Positions 26,119 to 35,738 of a stretch of DNA of 64,000 nt are shown one piece after another; the first letter of the stretch is position 1; every line of letters begins with the position of its first letter. Position numbers and translations under genes: made by a program. Below the pieces are notes generated by a model. The model made no database searches and was not told where the DNA came from. It saw only the letters and a list, made by a program, of their open reading frames with translations. Source of the stretch: Natronomonas pharaonis DSM 2160 (GTDB lineage Archaea; Halobacteriota; Halobacteria; Halobacteriales; Haloarculaceae); NCBI RefSeq assembly GCF_000026045.1, contig NC_007427.1, forward strand, positions 62,001 to 126,000, read 5' to 3'.

Positions 26119-26616
26119 TCAGTCGCTGTCAAGGAGTGTTTCGACAGAATAGTCACCGAGCGCGCTGATACTGATGTCTTCTTTTATTGTTGAAATTGCA
26201 AACTTGGAGCTCGTTCGCTGTATTTCATCGATCGACTCGTAATCCTCTACGAGCTGCTCAACCATATCTCTGGATGTAAGTCGGGCAATCGCGACGAAGT
26301 CAGTATCACCCATGGTGAAGTAAACCTGGTTCACACCTTCAATTTCTGAGAGCTTCTCCCCAACGGTATCGTGGTATCCCTCGCCGAATTCGGCCCATAC
26401 CTCTGAAATAAGCGTGATTTCGATCCCGATCTTTTCTCGGTCGAACTCGAAGAGTTCGTTTTTTATAACCCCCTCATCCTTCATATTCTGGATTCGATAG
26501 TGGACTGTTGATTTCGGGATCCCGGTCTCTTCGTGGAGGTCCTCAGAGCTGAATGTTTCGTGTTCTGCGATTGCACAGAGGATTCTAAAATCCCGCTCGT
26601 CAAGTTCTCCGGTCAT
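26119..26616 (-). CDS. Lrp/AsnC-family transcriptional regulator
   Basis: About 165 residues. The N-terminal HTH (LDERDFRILCAIAEHETFSSEDLHEETGIPKSTVHYRIQNMKDEGVI) is followed by a RAM-type ligand-binding domain (ITLISEVWAEFGEGYHDTVGEKLSEIEGVNQVYFTMGDTDFVAIARLTSRDMVEQLVEDY). Such regulators often sense amino acids and control their transport and breakdown. Its location at the edge of the importer and catabolic genes makes them the likely targets. A direct repeat overlaps its own promoter, suggesting autoregulation. Confidence 0.9.
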   Translation of the reverse strand: MTGELDERDFRILCAIAEHETFSSEDLHEETGIPKSTVHYRIQNMKDEGVIKNELFEFDREKIGIEITLISEVWAEFGEGYHDTVGEKLSEIEGVNQVYFTMGDTDFVAIARLTSRDMVEQLVEDYESIDEIQRTSSKFAISTIKEDISISALGDYSVETLLDSD

Positions 26617-26629
26617 TGATGGTGTATAG

Positions 26630-26660
26630 TTATCTAGCTATTTGTATTCTAGCTATTGTA
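26630..26660. promoter_or_regulatory. Direct repeat over the Lrp-gene promoter
   Basis: TCTAGCTATT occurs at 26633-26642 and 26648-26657, 15 bp apart, where the TATA box of the leftward Lrp gene is expected. It is a plausible autoregulatory operator. Confidence 0.4.
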
Positions 26661-27301
26661 CGAACAACAACCGCTTTTTTGCGTTAGCTTGAATGGATGG
26701 AGACAGCGACGTTCTGTGACAGGGCATTTCTGTGACAAAAAGTTGTTAATTCTATTTCGTGGGAGAAACTCGCGGGACATTTTCAACGCTCTGTGAGCCC
26801 CACACTAGCGCTCGTCGCGGTTTCAATGTCGAAGCAGTCTATGTTCCTGTTCAAGGAATGCGGTAGCTGTCTCTGCGAAGTCCGGCTAATCATCAACATG
26901 GAGGATTCGGATCGGTCTCGCTGCCGTTGGCTTTCTTTCGGCCCGTTGCCACATATCCATCGGCCGAAGGACCAAATCGGTTCGGGTCATCGCAGTCGTC
27001 GCCGGCTATGAGCAAGTATTCCTGCAATTACGGGAAATGTGCCCACTTAGAACTAAATATTCAGTATATATAAATAAAAGGAATTGTAATTTTCAAGTAT
27101 ATTATTTCTGCCCGTAGTTATTAGCCACTGTGTCATGTACATGCATGTCATGATACCAGTTATGCGTGAGAGACCGCAAACGTTGCTCAGACGACAGAAT
27201 GGTGAGCGGCCAGAGCCGCCGCCAATCACGCCTCGTACCAAGCGATAGCAATGATGCCACCGAACTCACGGGTTCGCGCCGACAATCTAACCCGCCGGTC
27301 G
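26661..27301. other. Long intergenic region without a recognised gene
   Basis: About 640 bp between the Lrp gene and the histidine kinase. There is an AT-rich block at 27050-27115 (tatatataaataaaagg), which looks like a promoter but lies some 200 bp from the kinase start. Short frames show no protein character. Confidence 0.4.
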
Positions 27302-29530
27302 ATGGCAGACACAGCCGCCGCCTCAGCTGCAGCACCGATTCACGTCCTCCTCGTCGACGATGCTGTTGCTTCCAGTGAGACGATGGCAGCGTTTCTAGAA
27401 CAGGAAGGTGATTTCAGTGTTGAACTCGCTGCGACGGGGACGGAGGGACTCCGCCGACTGCATGACGAAGACACTGATTACGATTGTGTCGTCAGCGACT
27501 ATCAAATACCAGGGATGGACGGGTTAGAGTTGCTTGCAGCCGTTCGCGAGGAGTGGCCGAAGCTGCCGTTTTTATTGTTGACGGACTACGGCAACGAGTC
27601 AATCGCGAGTGAAGCGATATCGGCGGGCGTCACCGATTACGTCAAAAAGCGCAGCTCAACCAAGCGGCGAGATGTGCTGATGAATCGCATTACGAACGCC
27701 GTCACGAAACACCGAGCCGAGAAAACGCTTGAGCGAGAGCGAGTCCTCACTCGGCAGGCACTCGACAGCATTAACGACATCTTTTATATCGCCAACGCCG
27801 ACGGAACGCTTCGGTACTGGAACGACCAGCTCTCGTCGTTAACCGGCTACGATAACGACGAAATCGCCGATATGCGAATACACGACTTTTTGGCCGGCAA
27901 CGCCAACGATGGGCAGTCAGTACCGGAGCCCCGCCTAGAACTGCCGCCAGAGGAAAGCTGCACCATCGAAGCAACTATCCAAACCGCCGGCGGCGAACAG
28001 GTCCCTCACGAGTGCACTGTCACACCGCTAGCCGACGCGGTCGAAAAAGACGGCGGCGTCGTTGGGGTCGCCCGCAACCTCGTCGAGCGCAAGGAACGTG
28101 AAGAAGAGCTCCGAACGCTCAAAGAGCGGTTTGAACTGGCGACTGAGGGTGCGAACCTCGGCGTGTGGGACTGGGACATGAATACCGACGACGTCGAGTA
28201 CAACGATAACTGGGCGACAATGCTCGGCCATGAGCCGGCAGAGATTAGCTCGGCGCTTGACGAGTGGCGGCGCCGCGTCCATCCGGATGACGTCGAAACA
28301 GTTCAGGCCGCCCTCAGAGACCATATCGAGGGCGGGACGGAGTATTACGATACGGAACTGCGGATGCAAACCGCTGGTGGCGACTGGAAGTGGATACGCG
28401 ACATCGGCCAGGTCGTCGAACGCGATGCCGACGGTACGCCGGTCCGGGCGGTGGGTATCCATCTCGATATCGACGACAAAAAACGAACGGAGCAAGCGCT
28501 ACGTGAGAAGCGTGATATTTTCACGCAAGGTCCAACTGTCGTGTTCAGGTGGGAAAATGACGGCAGTTCAACAATATCGTACGTCTCGAAGAACGTCGAA
28601 GACGTGTTCGGGTATAGTGTCGCGGACCTAGAATCGCAACCGTTCCGCCCGCTCGTCCACTACGAAGACGTCGAACGCGTCGTTTCGAAAACCAAGACAG
28701 CCATGGCCAACGGCGACGACCAAGTCAAGCATGACCCATATCGTATTATTACCGCTGAGGGCGAGGTAAGATGGGTACTCGACCACACGACACTTGTCTG
28801 GGCGGGCGATGATGTCTCCCACCGTCTCGGGTATCTCATCGACATCACCGAGCGGAAGGAACGACAGCAGCGTCTCGAACGGAAAAACGAACAGCTGGAC
28901 GAGTTTGCTAGTGTCGTCAGCCACGACCTTCGAAACCCGATGAACGTCGCCGAAGGACGGGTCGAGCTCGCCCAGATGGCCTGTGATTGTGGCAACGACC
29001 ACCTCAGCGACGCCGGCGACGCGTTCGATCGGATGCATGCTCTCGTCGACGACTTGTTAACGCTCGCACGGCAGGGCGACACAATAACTGAACCTGGGCC
29101 AGTTGATCTCTCGGCGCTGGTCTCCGCCTGCTGGTGTTCGGTCGATACGGCCGACGCAGAGCTGGAAGCTGACACCCCGACGGTGGTGCTGGCCGACCGC
29201 TCGCGGCTCAAACAGCTCATCGAGAATCTCTTCCGGAACGCCGTCGAGCACGGCGGTCGAGACGTGACGGTAACCGTCGGCGAGCTGGATGACCGCAATG
29301 GATTCTACATCGCCGACGATGGGCCTGGTATTCCTGACGACAAGCGCGAGGATGTATTCGAACACGGATATTCAACCGCCGACAGTGGTACCGGTTTTGG
29401 GCTTGCCATTGTCCGCGAAATCGCCGAAGCCCACGAATGGTCCCTCAACGTAACCGAAAGCGACGGCGGCGGTGCTCGGATTGAACTCGCCAACATGAGC
29501 ATTGATAACACAACAGAAGGCAACGGCTGA
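27302..29530 (+). CDS. Hybrid sensor: response-regulator receiver, PAS domains and histidine kinase
   Basis: About 742 residues. Domains in order: a receiver (IHVLLVDDAVASSETMAAFL ... VVSDYQIPGMDGLELL with the phospho-Asp, then TDYGNESIASEAISAG), three PAS domains (DSINDIFYIANADGTLRYWND; GANLGVWDWDMNTDDVEYND; GPTVVFRWENDGSSTISYVS), a HisKA segment (FASVVSHDLRNPMNVAEGRVE with the phospho-His), and an HATPase ([38 protein letters not shown]). No transmembrane segment, so a cytoplasmic sensor. The ATG at 27302 (MADTAAAS) is preferred over 27251, but the start is uncertain. No cognate output regulator is adjacent. Confidence 0.88.
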   Translation: MADTAAASAAAPIHVLLVDDAVASSETMAAFLEQEGDFSVELAATGTEGLRRLHDEDTDYDCVVSDYQIPGMDGLELLAAVREEWPKLPFLLLTDYGNESIASEAISAGVTDYVKKRSSTKRRDVLMNRITNAVTKHRAEKTLERERVLTRQALDSINDIFYIANADGTLRYWNDQLSSLTGYDNDEIADMRIHDFLAGNANDGQSVPEPRLELPPEESCTIEATIQTAGGEQVPHECTVTPLADAVEKDGGVVGVARNLVERKEREEELRTLKERFELATEGANLGVWDWDMNTDDVEYNDNWATMLGHEPAEISSALDEWRRRVHPDDVETVQAALRDHIEGGTEYYDTELRMQTAGGDWKWIRDIGQVVERDADGTPVRAVGIHLDIDDKKRTEQALREKRDIFTQGPTVVFRWENDGSSTISYVSKNVEDVFGYSVADLESQPFRPLVHYEDVERVVSKTKTAMANGDDQVKHDPYRIITAEGEVRWVLDHTTLVWAGDDVSHRLGYLIDITERKERQQRLERKNEQLDEFASVVSHDLRNPMNVAEGRVELAQMACDCGNDHLSDAGDAFDRMHALVDDLLTLARQGDTITEPGPVDLSALVSACWCSVDTADAELEADTPTVVLADRSRLKQLIENLFRNAVEHGGRDVTVTVGELDDRNGFYIADDGPGIPDDKREDVFEHGYSTADSGTGFGLAIVREIAEAHEWSLNVTESDGGGARIELANMSIDNTTEGNG

Positions 29531-29787
29531 ATCTGTGGTTTTCGTGCTGTTACAGCTGTGGGTGGCGTTGTCTACTTTTGATGAACACCACAGCCGCGAC
29601 CCGATTCTCAGCCAGATCGAATGCTCCCGATGCGTCCCTATCCAATCATTCATTTGCTTACCCATACATTTCCACAACATCTGACAATATATATTGACTC
29701 ATGCTGAATACACTAGAACAGTATTTAGAAATAACATCCACTCAGGAAAATGCCTATATGAATGTTACCTCTTCGCACGAATGGATC
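29531..29787. promoter_or_regulatory. Spacer with formamidase promoter
   Basis: A TATA-like gcctatatgaat at about 29751-29762 lies 25-30 bp before the chosen formamidase start. There are no other features. Confidence 0.4.
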
Positions 29788-31062
29788 ATGCCTGAAGTGA
29801 AATTTGAGGTGGACGTCGATAAGGCACCTGACGAACAGCCAGGAGCGAACCCATTTAATCGGTGGCATCCAGATATTCCAGCGGTCATCGAAGCCGAGCC
29901 AGGCGAATCAATGCGGCTGGAGACGCTTGACTGGACAGGCGGACAAATCACAGACAACGACGATCCGAATGAAGTGCGGGACGTAGACTTGAGCCAAGTT
30001 CACTACCTTGCTGGCCCAGTATACGTGAATGGCGCAGAGCCCGGGGACATGCTGAAAGTGGAGTTTCTTGATATGGGGCCGTTGAACGGTCGATCGGAGT
30101 TCGGATTCACCGGTACCTTCTCACAAAAGAACGGGGGTGGATTCCTCACCGATCACTTCCCCCATGCAGCTAAGTCAATCTGGGATATTGAGGGACATAC
30201 GGTCTCTTCGCGGCACATCCCCGGCGTCGAATATGAGGGGAAGATCCATCCCGGGTTGGCGGGGTGTGCACCGAGCAAAGAGCTGCTTGAGACGTGGAAT
30301 GAACGAGAGCAAAAACTGATCGAGAAACACAAAGAAGATCCAGAGTCAATTCCAAACCATCCGACAGGGGAACCGGAGCCGGGCGTCGCGAATCCGCCGA
30401 CATCTGAGGGGGCACTAATGGGGGAGATGGATCCGGAGCAAGCCGAGGAGGCCGCCCAAGAAGCGGCACGGACTGTCCCGCCGCGAGAACACGGCGGAAA
30501 TCACGATATCAAGGACCTCTCCATCGGGTCAACAGTGTACTTCCCGGTGTACGTCGAGGGTGGCAAGTTCGGTATCGGGGATTTCCATGCTTCACAGGGC
30601 GACGGCGAAATCTCATTCTGTGGCGCGATTGAGATGGCAGCGTACGTTGACGTGAAGTTTGACCTCGTCAAAGGTGGGATGGAGAAGTTCGGCGTCGAGC
30701 ATCCGATCTTCGAGCCAGGGCATCGAGGGCCGCACTTTGAGGATTACATCACGTTCTGTGGTTACTCGGTGACAGAAGACGGCGAACAGCGATATATTGA
30801 CTCCCATACGGCGTACCGCCGAGCGTGTCTGCAAGCGATCGATTACCTCAAACAGTTCGGCTACACCGGCCAGCAAGCATTACACATCCTCGGGACAGTT
30901 CCGGTCGAAGGACGACAGAGCGGCGTTGTCGACATACCGAACGCGTGTTCGACGCTCGCGCTTCCCAAAGGGGCCTTCGACTTCGACATCTCACCCGACG
31001 GCATCGAGCAAAACAGCGCCGACCGAGGCGATCTCGTCGTGACTGACGACCCGCTTGGCTAG
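29788..31062 (+). CDS. fmdA: Formamidase/acetamidase family amidohydrolase
   Basis: About 424 residues of the FmdA/AmdA family, which hydrolyses formamide or short amides to ammonia and the acid. The start MPEVKFEVDVDKAPDEQPGANPFNRWHPDIP and the blocks HIPGVEYEGKIHPGLAGCAPS, GGNHDIKDLSIGSTVYFPVYV, FGIGDFHASQGDGEISFCGAIEM and PNACSTLALPKGAFDFDI are typical. The frame extends upstream to 29701, but the ATG at 29788 gives the usual family start and fits the TATA box position. It stands alone, followed by the thermosome-like gene. It may supply nitrogen; the exact amide is unknown. Confidence 0.92.
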   Translation: MPEVKFEVDVDKAPDEQPGANPFNRWHPDIPAVIEAEPGESMRLETLDWTGGQITDNDDPNEVRDVDLSQVHYLAGPVYVNGAEPGDMLKVEFLDMGPLNGRSEFGFTGTFSQKNGGGFLTDHFPHAAKSIWDIEGHTVSSRHIPGVEYEGKIHPGLAGCAPSKELLETWNEREQKLIEKHKEDPESIPNHPTGEPEPGVANPPTSEGALMGEMDPEQAEEAAQEAARTVPPREHGGNHDIKDLSIGSTVYFPVYVEGGKFGIGDFHASQGDGEISFCGAIEMAAYVDVKFDLVKGGMEKFGVEHPIFEPGHRGPHFEDYITFCGYSVTEDGEQRYIDSHTAYRRACLQAIDYLKQFGYTGQQALHILGTVPVEGRQSGVVDIPNACSTLALPKGAFDFDISPDGIEQNSADRGDLVVTDDPLG

Positions 31063-31091
31063 CGAATCAGCAATCCTCGCACCTATTCAAT

Positions 31092-32738
31092 ATGGCAGCC
31101 ACGAGACACACAGAACGGACTAGCGGCGAACAGCAACAGCTCATCAATACCGGAACAGTTCTCGCAGACGCAGTTCGGACGACATTCGGTCCGAACGGCA
31201 TGGACAAAATGCTGGTCGGCCGGAATGGGACCGTACTGGTGACCAACGATGGGGCGCGTATCCTAGATCGGATGGAAATTGAGGACCCCGTCGCAACGAC
31301 AGTAGCGCGGGCGGCGAGCAGTCAGCAGGTAGCTACTACCGACGGCACCACGAGAACGGTGCTTCTCACCGGCGCATTGCTCTCGGCCGCGGAGTCGCTG
31401 CTTGCAGCCGGTGTACATCCGACGACGATAATTGATGGATTCAATACGGCGACATACAGCGCTCGTGAGCAACTCCAGTCGTACGGCGTGTATGTCGACG
31501 AAGATGACCGAGAAATGCTCAAAAACGTCGCACGGACGGCGGTCACTGGCCGATGGGACGATGCGAACACGAGGCGGTTCGCCGAGTTGACGGTCGGAGC
31601 GCTGGAGGCTATAGAGTTCGACCGGTCACGGCTGGGTATCGGGGGCTACGCTGGCGGGGAGCTCAGAGACTCAACACTCATTGATGGGATGTGTATCGAT
31701 ATGGAGCAATCGCCAGCAACGGCAGGGGGGTGGGGTAGAGACCAAACAGTGAGAAACGCCCGTGTAGCGATGGTCAACACAGCGATATCGATCGACAAGC
31801 CCGCAGCTGTCGAGGTGGTAACGCTGGCCGACAGTGAGCAGGCCAGTAGGTTTCGCGAGCACGAAGCCGCAATCCGCTCAGAAATCGTTGGGACAATGTG
31901 TGATTCTGGGGTTGATGTCCTCTTTTGTCAAAAGTCGATCGACGAGCAGATTCGAAACGCACTCATTCAGCGAGGGGTACTACCGGTCGAGCGAACGCGT
32001 CAGGACCAGTTTGATGCCATTACTGCGATGACGGGGGCTAAGGCTGTGCAGTCAGTCGGCCAATTCGCGCCGACGATGGCCGGTCACGCTGGAACGGTCC
32101 GACACCGAACAGTCGGAACGACAGAAACAGTATGGGTGACTGACAGTCCAGCAGCAGTCCACCGGTTTCTACTGCTTCGTGGCGGGACCCCACACGTGGC
32201 AGCGGAGAGCGAACGCATCATCGAGACCTGCAGTGATGCAGTTACCCTCGCAGTGAACGAAGGACGCGTGGTACCGGGAGGTGGTGCTAGCATGGTATCG
32301 CTTTCGCGAGCGCTGCGGAGCAAAGCCAAAAGTATTAGCGACCGAGAACAGCTAGTGATCGAGGCCTACGCCGATGCACTCGAAACACTTCCGCAAGCGC
32401 TCGCAAAGAACGCAGGGCGAGACCCGATGGCAACGCTGGCAGAGCTAAAGAGGCGACACGCTGGCGGCGACAAAGCAGTCGGTGTTGGTCCGTCGGGGAC
32501 ACCACGTGAGATGGTTGCGGCTGGCGTCGTGGAACCACGCTCGGTCATCGACCGAAGCCTCACAATCGCCCTTGAGGCTGCATCAATGCTGCTCCGAGTT
32601 GATGAGGTTCTCAGTGCAGACACTGCTGGTGCTGACGGGCAAAGTGGTTCTTGTAATCACGGGGGACGCGCCGAACACAGTTGTACCAGTCAGCCAGGAG
32701 TCGATGCTGGAGGGTATCCGTGGGCGATTAGTCACTGA
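31092..32738 (+). CDS. Divergent group II chaperonin (thermosome/CCT) subunit
   Basis: 548 residues spanning a whole thermosome subunit. Equatorial domain motifs are [31 protein letters not shown] and, in place of the canonical [37 protein letters not shown] is the second equatorial block. The Asp of the nucleotide-hydrolysis motifs is kept, but many canonical residues differ. The C-terminus lacks the Gly-Gly-Met repeats that project into the chamber and ends instead in a Cys/His/Gly-rich tail (SCNHGG...SCTSQPG). It is probably a secondary CCT paralogue that mixes with, or is distinct from, the main thermosome. It starts 30 bp after the formamidase gene. Confidence 0.88.
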   Translation: MAATRHTERTSGEQQQLINTGTVLADAVRTTFGPNGMDKMLVGRNGTVLVTNDGARILDRMEIEDPVATTVARAASSQQVATTDGTTRTVLLTGALLSAAESLLAAGVHPTTIIDGFNTATYSAREQLQSYGVYVDEDDREMLKNVARTAVTGRWDDANTRRFAELTVGALEAIEFDRSRLGIGGYAGGELRDSTLIDGMCIDMEQSPATAGGWGRDQTVRNARVAMVNTAISIDKPAAVEVVTLADSEQASRFREHEAAIRSEIVGTMCDSGVDVLFCQKSIDEQIRNALIQRGVLPVERTRQDQFDAITAMTGAKAVQSVGQFAPTMAGHAGTVRHRTVGTTETVWVTDSPAAVHRFLLLRGGTPHVAAESERIIETCSDAVTLAVNEGRVVPGGGASMVSLSRALRSKAKSISDREQLVIEAYADALETLPQALAKNAGRDPMATLAELKRRHAGGDKAVGVGPSGTPREMVAAGVVEPRSVIDRSLTIALEAASMLLRVDEVLSADTAGADGQSGSCNHGGRAEHSCTSQPGVDAGGYPWAISH

Positions 32739-32837
32739 GACTACGCGTCCTCGCCGGGCTGAGACTACGTGTCCCCGCCGGGGGCTACCGCTCCACCGTG
32801 GAAGCGAGCCTTCGACGCAGTACTGGCAGCGCGTGTT

Positions 32838-32868
32838 TTAACCAACACTATGCCGTTTTGTTGGTTAA
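32838..32868. repeat. Bipartite palindrome site 1 (TTAACCAACA - 11 bp - TGTTGGTTAA)
   Basis: Perfect 10-bp arms separated by 11 bp, about 100 bp after the thermosome-like gene and before the first origin box. It is the only site with the short spacer; arm starts are 21 bp apart, two helical turns. Confidence 0.85.
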
Positions 32869-33270
32869 TGGCGGAATGGTCGGTGAGCGGATTTACACAT
32901 CGATAGAGGGGTCTGGCTGCTCCGCGGGACCGGAATTAATGGATTCAAGGGTCCCGGGGATTGACTTCGGGGCAGTCCACAGAACAAAAACCAACTCGAC
33001 GTCGAGTCTCAAGGCGACTAGTTTCACTTAGCTCGCTGCTGTTGGCATGGTTCCTCTCTGTGGACGTCGGGGACAGACACCCCTCTATCGATGTGTTCTA
33101 TCTGTCGAGAGGAAGTAGAGCTGTGCCAGCGGAGAGATTACGATAGCCACGAAACGCACGATACAGGACGACACAAGAGCGTATTCACGGAGAAACTGGT
33201 ATTCCATGGGGGGAGACGAATATCTCAGAGCCATACACATCGAACACATCGATAGAGGGGTGTGTGAGTG

Positions 33271-33350
33271 TTCTTCTAGAAACTAGAAGAAGAAAGAAGA
33301 AGAAACAACACTACAACCTAGTTAAAATATGGCCCGTCTAGAACAAGCAT
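33271..33350. other. Candidate DNA unwinding element with hairpin
   Basis: The arms TTCTTCTAG and CTAGAAGAA (33271-33291, AAA loop) open a run of about 45 bp made almost only of A and G, followed by ctagttaaaatatgg. It lies between origin boxes at 33244 and 33445 and is the lowest-stability stretch near them. Confidence 0.5.
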
Positions 33351-33556
33351 CTAGAAAACAGCGGTTTTAGACGCTAACAAAGGTCTTCTTGATATCGAGT
33401 GCAGCAAGACGGTCGATTCAACCCCCACCCTACCAACTCTTCGAACACATCGATAGAGGGGTGTCTGTCTTGTAGTGGTCTCTCGACAGCATACGATAGC
33501 ACCGACGATGGCGTTCCTTCGTGTTTCGATGGGCCGGCTGGCTCGGTCGCCCAAGC

Positions 33557-33591
33557 AGCCAACGTAGGACACGAGTGCGTCCTTGTTGGCT
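33557..33591. repeat. Inverted repeat AGCCAAC - 21 bp - GTTGGCT in the origin
   Basis: Seven-base arms with a 21-bp spacer, which itself contains GGAC...GTCC. The CCAAC/GTTGG arms and the spacing resemble the parA-upstream repeat (21 bp spacer) and the dispersed TTAACCAACA sites. Confidence 0.45.
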
Positions 33592-33828
33592 AAGCAAGCT
33601 CCGCCCGCTCCAGGCGACGGTGTACTTCGCGTCGGCGGTATTCGAGGAGCCGCATCAATCCACGCTTCGTGTTGCTTCTCCCAAAACACTTCGTCGGACG
33701 CGTTGTTCTTTTGGCGGCTATTTCCAGTTGAACCAGCGCATCTATGGCCTTATACGCTTTACAAACGGCGATTACACTTCGATAGAGGGGTGCGAAGCTT
33801 TTTGTAAGCCGCCTGTGTGAGTCGTCGT

Positions 33829-35298
33829 ATGGGCACTGACGACTCCGACGCTTCTCGGCCCGAGTCGAGAACTCCGGAGGACGAGACCACCCAAGCGGAC
33901 CTTTCTTCGAGTGCGACTTCCTCGAACGTGCCCGCGGATGTCGACCACTCGACGGAGGCTGCCGACGGCTCGCCCGACGCTGGTTCCCGTTCTGACGAGT
34001 CCTCCTCACAATCGATTGAAGATATGTTGCTCGAATTCGACGAACAGGATGGATTAATTCGCGACCGGTCGCTCCTTGACCCGAACTACGTCGTCGACGA
34101 GGACCGGATCGTCGGCCGCGATGACCAACTGCAAGAAGTGACGAAGATGTTGCGGGTGACACTCGGCGATAATCGTCCGCCAAACCTCTTCCTGTATGGC
34201 CCGTCCGGAACTGGGAAATCACTCATCACGAAGGCCGTCTGCAACAACATCAACCGTATCTGTGAGACGCGTGACATCGACTTCGGGACTATTGAAGTCA
34301 ACTGCCAAGACCTCGACACCCTCGGCGTTGCCGTCTACGAGTTGGCAACGCAGGCCGCCGAACAGGCCGGCGTTGCTGTCCAAGTCCCGAAACACGGCGT
34401 CGCAACCAAAGAAAAATGGGACGAGCTGTTCCGCATTGTCAACGAGAACTTCGATTCCGTCGTGTTCGTTCTGGACGAACTCGACATGCTCGTCGGTCGA
34501 CGCGATAAACAGGAGCCGGCGTTTTCGCGACTGCTGTATCAGCTGTCGCGGGCCGAGGCCACCAACGACCTGCGGGCGTACCTCTCGGTCGTGGCGATCT
34601 CTAATGACACCAAGATGATGGAGTCGGTTGGCAGCCGCGCGTTGAGTTCGTTCACGCCCGAAGACGTCCACTTCGACGACTACGATGCAAACCAGCTTCA
34701 GACGATCCTCCGCCATCGACAGGATGCCTTTCACGATGGCGTCGTCGACGATGACGTTATTCCACTCGCCGCTGCATTCGCCGCCCAGACCCACGGCGAT
34801 GCTCGAAAAGCCATTGACCTGATGCGCGTCGCTGGCGAACTCGCCGAGCGTGAGGGCAGCACCCGGGTCCGCGAAGAGCACGTCCGACAGGCACAGGAAA
34901 AAGTCGAAAAGAACCGCGTCCTCGAAGTTGTCCGCGGTATCAGCACACAAAAGAAGCTCTGTCTGTACGCAACGGCAGCGGTAGCCGCCCAAACCGATGG
35001 TGGGACGGCCCGCAGTACCACCGGCTACCGCGTCTATCAGTTCCTCACAGACTCGATCAATGCCGACCAGTACCACCAAGAAACGTACGTCAACAAAATG
35101 AAGGAGCTAACGACGTACTCGCTTGTCGACTTCGAACGGCGGAGCCACGGCCCCAGCTCCGGAATGTTCCTTGAGTTCCAATTTGGCGAGCGTCCGGAGA
35201 CGATTCTCGAGACGCTCCGTGAGGATTCCCGAATCGAGATGGTTACCTCCGAGGAAGTGCAGTCGGTTGTGCAGGCTCAAATCCGAAAGCAGACGTAG
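33829..35298 (+). CDS. orc1: Orc1/Cdc6 replication initiator
   Basis: About 489 residues. A disordered acidic Ser/Thr-rich N-terminus (first ~75 residues) precedes the AAA+ domain: Walker A LYGPSGTGKSLITK, Walker B SVVFVLDELDMLVGRRD, sensor 1 LSVVAISNDTKMMESVGSRALSSF, and sensor 2 HGDARKAIDLMRVAGELAEREG. A C-terminal winged helix (YRVYQFLTDSINADQYHQETYVNKMKELTTYSLVDFERRS) should bind the flanking boxes. It recruits MCM at the replicon origin. The ATG at 33829 is preferred to the GTG at 33817. Boxes lie immediately upstream and downstream. Confidence 0.95.
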   Translation: MGTDDSDASRPESRTPEDETTQADLSSSATSSNVPADVDHSTEAADGSPDAGSRSDESSSQSIEDMLLEFDEQDGLIRDRSLLDPNYVVDEDRIVGRDDQLQEVTKMLRVTLGDNRPPNLFLYGPSGTGKSLITKAVCNNINRICETRDIDFGTIEVNCQDLDTLGVAVYELATQAAEQAGVAVQVPKHGVATKEKWDELFRIVNENFDSVVFVLDELDMLVGRRDKQEPAFSRLLYQLSRAEATNDLRAYLSVVAISNDTKMMESVGSRALSSFTPEDVHFDDYDANQLQTILRHRQDAFHDGVVDDDVIPLAAAFAAQTHGDARKAIDLMRVAGELAEREGSTRVREEHVRQAQEKVEKNRVLEVVRGISTQKKLCLYATAAVAAQTDGGTARSTTGYRVYQFLTDSINADQYHQETYVNKMKELTTYSLVDFERRSHGPSSGMFLEFQFGERPETILETLREDSRIEMVTSEEVQSVVQAQIRKQT

Positions 35299-35738
35299 CC
35301 CGTTACAGTTCTGTCTTTTTGGGTTCTGATTTTTCTGGTCTTGGTGGGTTCATACCAGAACCGAGGCGGATGCTACGTGGCTTGCTCCCAAGGCAGTTGC
35401 CCGCGACAGCTGACTCCGTCCACGCGGTGGTCCGGCCTTCTGTCCATCTGTTGGGGCGCCGGCGGAGACACCCCTCTATCGATGTGTATCAATCATGTGG
35501 TATCGTATCGCAGCCTGTCGAGCTCTTCGTCCGTTCACGCACCCCTCTATCGATGTGTACTGGATATGTAATATCGTGCCACAGCCGTGGCGATAATCGA
35601 CTGACACTGTTTCGATTGCACCCCTCTATCGATGTGTATTAGCGGCTGGAGACCGTGCCACATCGCCATCCGCACTCAAGCAGCGTTTCTCGATACACCC
35701 CTCTATCGATGTGTTTCAACCGTGACTCACTTAACTTA
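35299..35738. other. Downstream half of the origin (four boxes)
   Basis: 440 bp without a gene. It contains four ACCCCTCTATCGATGTGT boxes at 35470, 35541, 35620 and 35697, all in one orientation and about 70-80 bp apart. Open frames here simply read through the boxes. Confidence 0.8.

Larger units (their letters stand above)
32895..35714. other. Replication origin region around orc1/cdc6
   Basis: Nine copies of ACACATCGATAGAGGGGT flank orc1. Plus-oriented copies lie at 32895, 33244, 33445 and 33774 (the last with one mismatch). Minus-oriented copies lie at 33079, 35470, 35541, 35620 and 35697. The boxes end in a GGGGT string like archaeal origin recognition boxes, and with one exception they point towards orc1 from both sides. 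The box at 33774-33791 overlaps the expected orc1 transcription start (TATA-like cttatacg near 33750), which allows autoregulation. An A-rich, purine-rich stretch at 33271-33340 is a candidate unwinding element. Confidence 0.85.

Noticed and set aside
28028-28495. Leftward ORF inside the histidine kinase gene
   Set aside because: It lies wholly inside the PAS domains of the kinase and has no motif of its own.
33590-34222. Leftward 210-codon ORF over the orc1 start
   Set aside because: It is the complement of orc1 codons and origin boxes; Arg-rich composition shows it is a shadow frame.
32895-35714. The 18-bp boxes as a CRISPR array
   Set aside because: Spacing is irregular (62 to over 300 bp), orientations are mixed, a gene lies in the middle and no cas genes are present. 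They are origin boxes beside orc1.
35319-35720. ORFs reading through the downstream origin boxes
   Set aside because: They repeat the peptide encoded by the boxes (TPLSMC / HPSIDVY) and are artefacts of the repeats.
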